From Bacteroidales bacterium UBA1077 (GTDB taxonomy: Bacteria > Bacteroidota > Bacteroidia > Bacteroidales > UBA932), in NCBI GenBank assembly GCA_002314195.1, contig DCCQ01000112.1, positions 1 through 8,997 on the forward strand: 8,997 nt of DNA. Reading direction: 5' to 3'. A program made the position numbers and the translations under genes. The stretch's first letter is position 1. Each line of letters opens with the position of its first letter. The notes beneath the pieces are model-generated. The model saw only the letters and a program-made list of their open reading frames with translations. It was not told the DNA's origin and did not search any database. This document shows, piece by piece, positions 6,023 to 8,997 of the stretch.

Positions 6023-6895
6023 TCATTCCCAAAGCACATAGTCACGGTCAAGAGCGATCCTCTTGGCCGTTCCCTTTTTCCCATCGATGTAGTAGAACCT
6101 CGCCACATGGCCGTTCACCACATCCAGAAACGCCTTTTTCACCTTGGAAACCTTCTCGTTGATGGAATTGTTCAGTGGGTCGCACAGATCGGCCACGCTT
6201 TTCCGGATGCTGTCAAGATTCTCCCTGCCGGTGATCGATGAATATATTTCCTCGAGTTCCCGCTGATGGTCGGACAGTTCCTTGTAGCGGATTCCTTCCG
6301 GGTGTTTGAGGTAAAGGAAGTACACCGCCTTGGTCAACGGGTCCATCTTTACTTCTTTTTTATCGCCATAGTCCACCAACAGAATCTCATTTTTTGAAGT
6401 GATGTGCAGATGACTCAGTTTCACCAATAGCTCCAGGATGAGGTACACTTCCTCAATGTCCATTTCATTCTTTCTCACCAGCGCGTCAAACTCCTCCATA
6501 ATCCGTTTCGTCCGATTGTCTGGTTCGAGGTCCGCGACTGGCGGTTCCGCATCCAGAGTTTCCTGTTTGGGAATCCTAAATGAAAATAGACTGCCTGTAT
6601 CCAGTCGTGCCATCCGCTTCCTTGGAACGCTGTAGGCCTTCCTGGGCTGATAATCATAAATTTCCCCATCGTTCAGCCAGTCTTCGGACAGTTCCTGTTC
6701 GTCGATTAAGTTTCGTCCATCTCTTCCGCGCGGATAGTCATGACATGGCATGGAAAGTGGCGCCTGTTTGCACAGGTACATGCTGTCAAAGCCCGTGTGG
6801 GTCTCCTCTCCAACACCAGGCAGATAATACGCTTTGGCTTCCTCGGACAGCTCCGAGAGGAACCTTTCTATGTCATGTGCGAATCTGTCGTTCAT
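6023..6895 (-). CDS. Uncharacterised Bacteroidales protein with a conserved C-terminal domain
   Basis: The protein is 290 aa from ATG 6895. The frame stays open to 6922, but there the only start is a TTG overlapping the -7 box, so 6895 is preferred. Residues 1-130 are polar, with no signal peptide. Residues 130-165 form an acidic helical stretch. Residues 184-290 are the most conserved-looking part (DPLTKAVYFLYLKHPEGI, then LCDPLNNSINEK and ARFYYIDGKKG); I have seen similar C-termini only in uncharacterised Bacteroidales proteins. The helix pattern and lysine-rich SKVKKAFL segment could fit a winged-helix fold, but this is weak inference. It has its own promoter and ends 9 bp from the convergent vWA gene, so its transcript may overlap that one. 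Cytoplasmic; function unknown. Confidence 0.8.
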   Translation of the reverse strand: MNDRFAHDIERFLSELSEEAKAYYLPGVGEETHTGFDSMYLCKQAPLSMPCHDYPRGRDGRNLIDEQELSEDWLNDGEIYDYQPRKAYSVPRKRMARLDTGSLFSFRIPKQETLDAEPPVADLEPDNRTKRIMEEFDALVRKNEMDIEEVYLILELLVKLSHLHITSKNEILLVDYGDKKEVKMDPLTKAVYFLYLKHPEGIRYKELSDHQRELEEIYSSITGRENLDSIRKSVADLCDPLNNSINEKVSKVKKAFLDVVNGHVARFYYIDGKKGTAKRIALDRDYVLWE

Positions 6896-6919
6896 GAGGT
6901 CATTCGTTTTTGTGGACAA

Positions 6920-6950
6920 CAAAGATACTAACCGTAATTTTGAATTGCAA
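6920..6950 (-). promoter_or_regulatory. Promoter of the uncharacterised gene
   Basis: On the minus strand, TATCTTTG (6927-6920) is a clean -7 box. TTGC (6950-6947) lies 19 bases upstream at -33 spacing. The ATG at 6895 follows after 24 bases. The box overlaps the alternative TTG start, which argues against that start. Confidence 0.6.
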
Positions 6951-7055
6951 TCCCCGATGCCTGTTCTGTGGCTCGTTCAAAACCCGTATGGTTCCCTTTG
7001 CTTCCGGCCCTGCTCATTTGATTCATAGCGGTTGTATTTTGAGGATTGAATATTA

Positions 7056-7097
7056 TTGCGTAAACTGCGCAGCAATAATTACGCAACGCAAATTACG
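7056..7097. promoter_or_regulatory. Operator-like palindromes upstream of the AAA ATPase remnant
   Basis: TTGCGTAA (7056-7063) and TTACGCAA (7079-7086) are a perfect 8-bp inverted repeat with a 15-base spacer. The spacer holds the palindrome CTGCGCAG (7065-7072). AATTACG recurs directly at 7078-7084 and 7091-7097. This precedes the start codon by about 20 bases and would suit a dimeric repressor or a hairpin in the leader. Confidence 0.4.
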
Positions 7098-7102
7098 TAG
7101 TA

Positions 7103-7550
7103 ATGAATATGACTACACTGAACAACCCTTTTGTCACCTACGGTTACAAAGGTCCTGAATATTTCTGCGACCGTGAGGATGAGACGGAAAAAATGATCTC
7201 CGCCCTTCTGAAGGACGGGAGACCTTGAAGCAGATATTCGAATATCTTGGACAGTCCGGAAAGAGGTGCTGCATTGCCATAGACGAGTTCCAACAGATAC
7301 TGAATTTCCCCGAATCCGGTGTCGAGGCTCTTCTACGCTCGTATATTCAATTCTTGCCAAACGTGTATTTTGTGTTTTCCGGCAGCCAGCAACACATTAT
7401 GGAGGAGATGTTTCTTTCCGCCCCGCTGTCAGTAGTGTAAAATCCGCATTGAAGGCCCTTGTCGACAAACAATTAGTCGCTAAAACACCACAAGGCTATC
7501 TTGTGTCCGACCGCTTCTTCGCCAGGTGGCTGTCCGGACGTGTTTTATAA
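7103..7550 (+). pseudogene. AAA-family ATPase pseudogene (Bacteroidales 'ATP-binding protein' family)
   Basis: Three fragments of one ATPase lie in three frames. From ATG 7109 (or in-frame 7103): MTTLNNPFVTYGYKG, then YFCDREDETEKMISALLKDG, ending in TGA at 7226-7228; this is the family N-terminus just before the P-loop. From about 7223 to 7440: TLKQIFEYLGQSGKR, the Walker B block CCIAIDEFQQIL, and YFVFSGSQQHIMEEMFLSA. From about 7416 to 7550 in a third frame: SVKSALKALVDKQLV and SDRFFARWLSG, the usual C-terminus. Walker A (GxxxxGK) and the region between sensor and C-terminal winged helix are missing, each gap perhaps about 100 codons judged from remembered full-length relatives (about 370 aa). 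Two internal deletions with frameshifts explain this; no working ATPase is possible. Confidence 0.85.
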
Positions 7551-7614
7551 TTGAATATTTAGTCGTAACTTAGCGGACTGTCTGACAGGCAAAGATTTTG
7601 CGGGAAGAAAGCCC

Positions 7615-7704
7615 GGTCCCAGAGCCGACACCTCCCGGTCACTGAGCCCGCCGAAGTGACGGACCAAAGAAAACCAACTCGGTCACAGAGCCTGCCGAAG
7701 TGAC
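7615..7704. repeat. REP-like palindromic repeats, 44-bp period
   Basis: Two full units, 7637-7660 and 7681-7704, start 44 bases apart and share GGTCAC-GAGCC-GCCGAAGTGAC blocks. A partial unit, GGTCCCAGAGCC, starts at 7615. In unit 1, GTCACT and AGTGAC form a 6-bp stem with an 11-base loop. The same family appears inverted at 4087-4131. Just upstream, CTGTCTGACAG (7578-7588) is another palindrome. Such repeats are common between Bacteroidales genes and may act as transcript ends. Confidence 0.65.
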
Positions 7705-7753
7705 TGGACGCCTTTAAGATTGGCTTGATTCAAAGTGGAGCTCTTAGTGCAGT

Positions 7754-8068
7754 ATGAAGTTGATTGAACGGAATATGGCTCAGATTATCGCCTTGTGTGA
7801 GAAGCACAAGGTTGTGACGCTGTATGTTTTTGGTTCAGTGTTGGCGGACAAATTCAATAAGGACAGTGATGTGGACTTTTCCGTCATTTTTGACCGTGAC
7901 TCGTTGCCCCTCATGGAATATGGAGACAACTATTTTGACTTCAAATTCGCATTGGAAGACCTCCTTCACCGTGATGTTGACCTGATTGAATATAATGCTG
8001 TCAGGAATCCGTACTTCAAAGAAGAACTTGACGAGACAAAGCAGTTGATCTATGGACAGACATCTTAA
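7754..8068 (+). CDS. MNT-domain nucleotidyltransferase (antitoxin of a MNT/HEPN pair)
   Basis: The protein is 104 aa, the usual length for minimal nucleotidyltransferases. The active-site signature is complete: VFGS (Gly27, Ser28), then DSDVDF with Asp39 and Asp41, and a third acidic residue in RDVDLIE (Asp76). In MNT/HEPN type VII systems the MNT protein neutralises the HEPN RNase by adding AMP to it. The HEPN start codon lies inside this gene's end (17-bp overlap), the standard operon layout, but that partner is broken here. The antitoxin therefore looks orphaned. An in-frame ATG at codon 8 is an alternative start. No strong Shine-Dalgarno or clean TAnnTTTG box is visible; TAAGATTG at 7715-7722 is one mismatch away. 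Confidence 0.9.
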   Translation: MKLIERNMAQIIALCEKHKVVTLYVFGSVLADKFNKDSDVDFSVIFDRDSLPLMEYGDNYFDFKFALEDLLHRDVDLIEYNAVRNPYFKEELDETKQLIYGQTS

Positions 8069-8181
8069 GGCATATCTATTTGACATTCAGACGGCGATTG
8101 ATGAAATATATGTTCAACGATTTTTCGTTGGATAAGAAAGATGGTCTGCCTATACGTGGCTACTACATATTTTTCTATTAA
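8052..8181 (+). pseudogene. Broken HEPN-domain toxin gene
   Basis: ATG 8052 overlaps the MNT gene by 17 bp and begins MDRHLKAYLFDIQTAIDEIY, a typical HEPN first helix. The frame then stops at TAA 8133-8135 after 27 codons. From 8110 another frame reads FNDFSLDKK, resembling the next HEPN segment, and stops at 8181. Farther on, KIGDYIRVDK in a third frame (about 8180-8211) faintly recalls the region after the RNase motif. The catalytic Rx4-6H motif is not recognisable and a full HEPN protein would be about 110 aa. I infer frameshifts plus a deletion; the toxin is inactive. The first helix is confident, the downstream remnants weak. Confidence 0.7.
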
Positions 8182-8997
8182 AAATAGGGGACTATATACG
8201 TGTTGACAAATGTCCGGTTTGAAGCCTAATGAACAGCGCTGAGGAAACAAATGAAGTTGAGAATTATACAAAATGCTTTCAGCGACAGGGCTAGTATATG
8301 CCAGTGAAAGCAGGATGGTGCTGAAAAACTCAAAGGCAAGTGCGCATGATTTTCATGGTAATGTGCCTCCCAAGCGCTTCAGCTCGGCTTTGACATGAAG
8401 GCGTTTCGTAAATCCGTAACGACATCGACATGCGGCGGACGTAATAATGCCTCGCCTATACTAGGCCCATACGCGACCCCGAGACATTCTGTATTCCGGG
8501 TGCTGAAGAGGCAGTTTTGCCCCCGAGGTGACATATTAATTAGATTTGGGGTGCATAAAGCCACTTTTCGCACCCCAGACGATTTACAAGTGGACTAAGT
8601 CATGGACAAATCACTCATATTCATTGATAAGAAGCAACACTCACCGTAATCGCCTGCCTTCCTGTATCATAAAAACAGATGATGGTCAACTAGTAAATAA
8701 TAGCCTGAAAAATTCCGCAAAGGAGCTTGGCTTCTCAAATTCTCGTACACAGGTTTTTTGGAGGACTTGACCCTAAACCATACTTTCCGAGACTTCAAGG
8801 TATAAAAAAAGCGACTAGTATCAAGGCCGTAGCCTATGATTGAGACGCTTGGCGACTCCTCCTAGACGCATTGCAAATGTAAACATATTATTCTGAATTA
8901 TTAGTGATGCGATAAATCGGTATCTATCATTTGTAATTCATTATATTTTAACACTTTATATATGCTTAGGCTTGTTCACGATTTGAATCGCTATCCG
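8182..8997. other. Region without a recognisable gene; contains hairpin and possible promoter
   Basis: Several ORFs of 60-75 codons exist on both strands (8379-8573 -, 8395-8598 +, 8546-8770 +), overlapping each other, with no recognised homology. TCAATGAATAT occurs inverted at 8617-8627. On the minus strand TACATTTG (8881-8874) fits a -7 box. The last 120 bases are clearly AT-rich and end with the palindrome CGATTTGAATCG (8979-8990, arms CGATT/AATCG). It could hold a decayed mobile element or an RNA; nothing proves either. Confidence 0.45.
8548..8576. other. Strong hairpin of unknown role
   Basis: GGGGTGC (8548-8554) pairs with GCACCCC (8570-8576). Inside, AAAG (8557-8560) pairs with CTTT (8564-8567) around a CCA triloop, separated by a 2x2 internal loop. 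No T-tract follows on either strand, so it is not a standard terminator. Confidence 0.5.

Noticed and set aside
6896..6922. TTG start at 6922 for the uncharacterised protein
   Set aside because: The codon overlaps the TATCTTTG promoter box; ATG 6895 fits a normal short leader.
8379..8598. Overlapping 64- and 67-codon ORFs on opposite strands as genes
   Set aside because: No recognised family on either strand and no clear start signals; kept only as part of the unassigned region.

Overview
The window looks like chromosomal DNA from a gut-type member of the order Bacteroidales. Three things point that way. Several genes have the Bacteroidetes -7 promoter box TAnnTTTG just upstream, with short AT-rich leaders and weak Shine-Dalgarno sequences. 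The protein families are typical of Bacteroidales: a DUF4886 lipoprotein, an M64 peptidase, a family-specific AAA ATPase, and MNT/HEPN genes. Stand-alone WYL regulators and vWA proteins are also common there. I cannot name a genus.

Layout. 1-709 (-): fragment of an M64 (IgA-protease-like) peptidase, cut by the window edge and lacking a normal N-terminus. 710-1214: intergenic. 1215-2903 (+): large DUF4886 (SGNH-like) lipoprotein. 2904-3535: intergenic, with a short truncated ORF behind a good promoter and two copies of a small hairpin-like repeat. 3536-5074 (-): WYL-domain transcription factor followed by a DEDDh 3'-5' exonuclease. 5078-5344: regulatory/repeat region between divergent genes. 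5345-6013 (+): small cytoplasmic vWA protein with a complete MIDAS. 6023-6895 (-): uncharacterised Bacteroidales protein, convergent with the vWA gene and 9 bp from it. 7103-7550 (+): AAA ATPase pseudogene missing its Walker A region and much of its C-terminal half. 7554-7753: REP-like palindromic repeats. 7754-8181 (+): intact MNT nucleotidyltransferase (antitoxin type) overlapping a broken HEPN toxin gene. 8182-8997: no recognisable gene.

The intact genes at 3.5-6.9 kb (WYL regulator, DnaQ-like exonuclease, vWA protein, unknown protein) could be a small stress- or defence-type locus, but that is inference. The flanks look decayed: several broken genes (ATPase, HEPN, M64, the 3192 ORF) lie among palindromic repeats.

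The most unusual sequence signal is the nonamer AATGAATAT, found nine times and mostly between genes. In two places it forms perfect 11-bp inverted repeats. It is also the first block of a conserved, hairpin-forming element seen three times (3266-3330, 3389-3464, 5078-5217). A second signal is a duplicated promoter module, identical in spacing, upstream of the WYL gene and of the truncated ORF at 3192.
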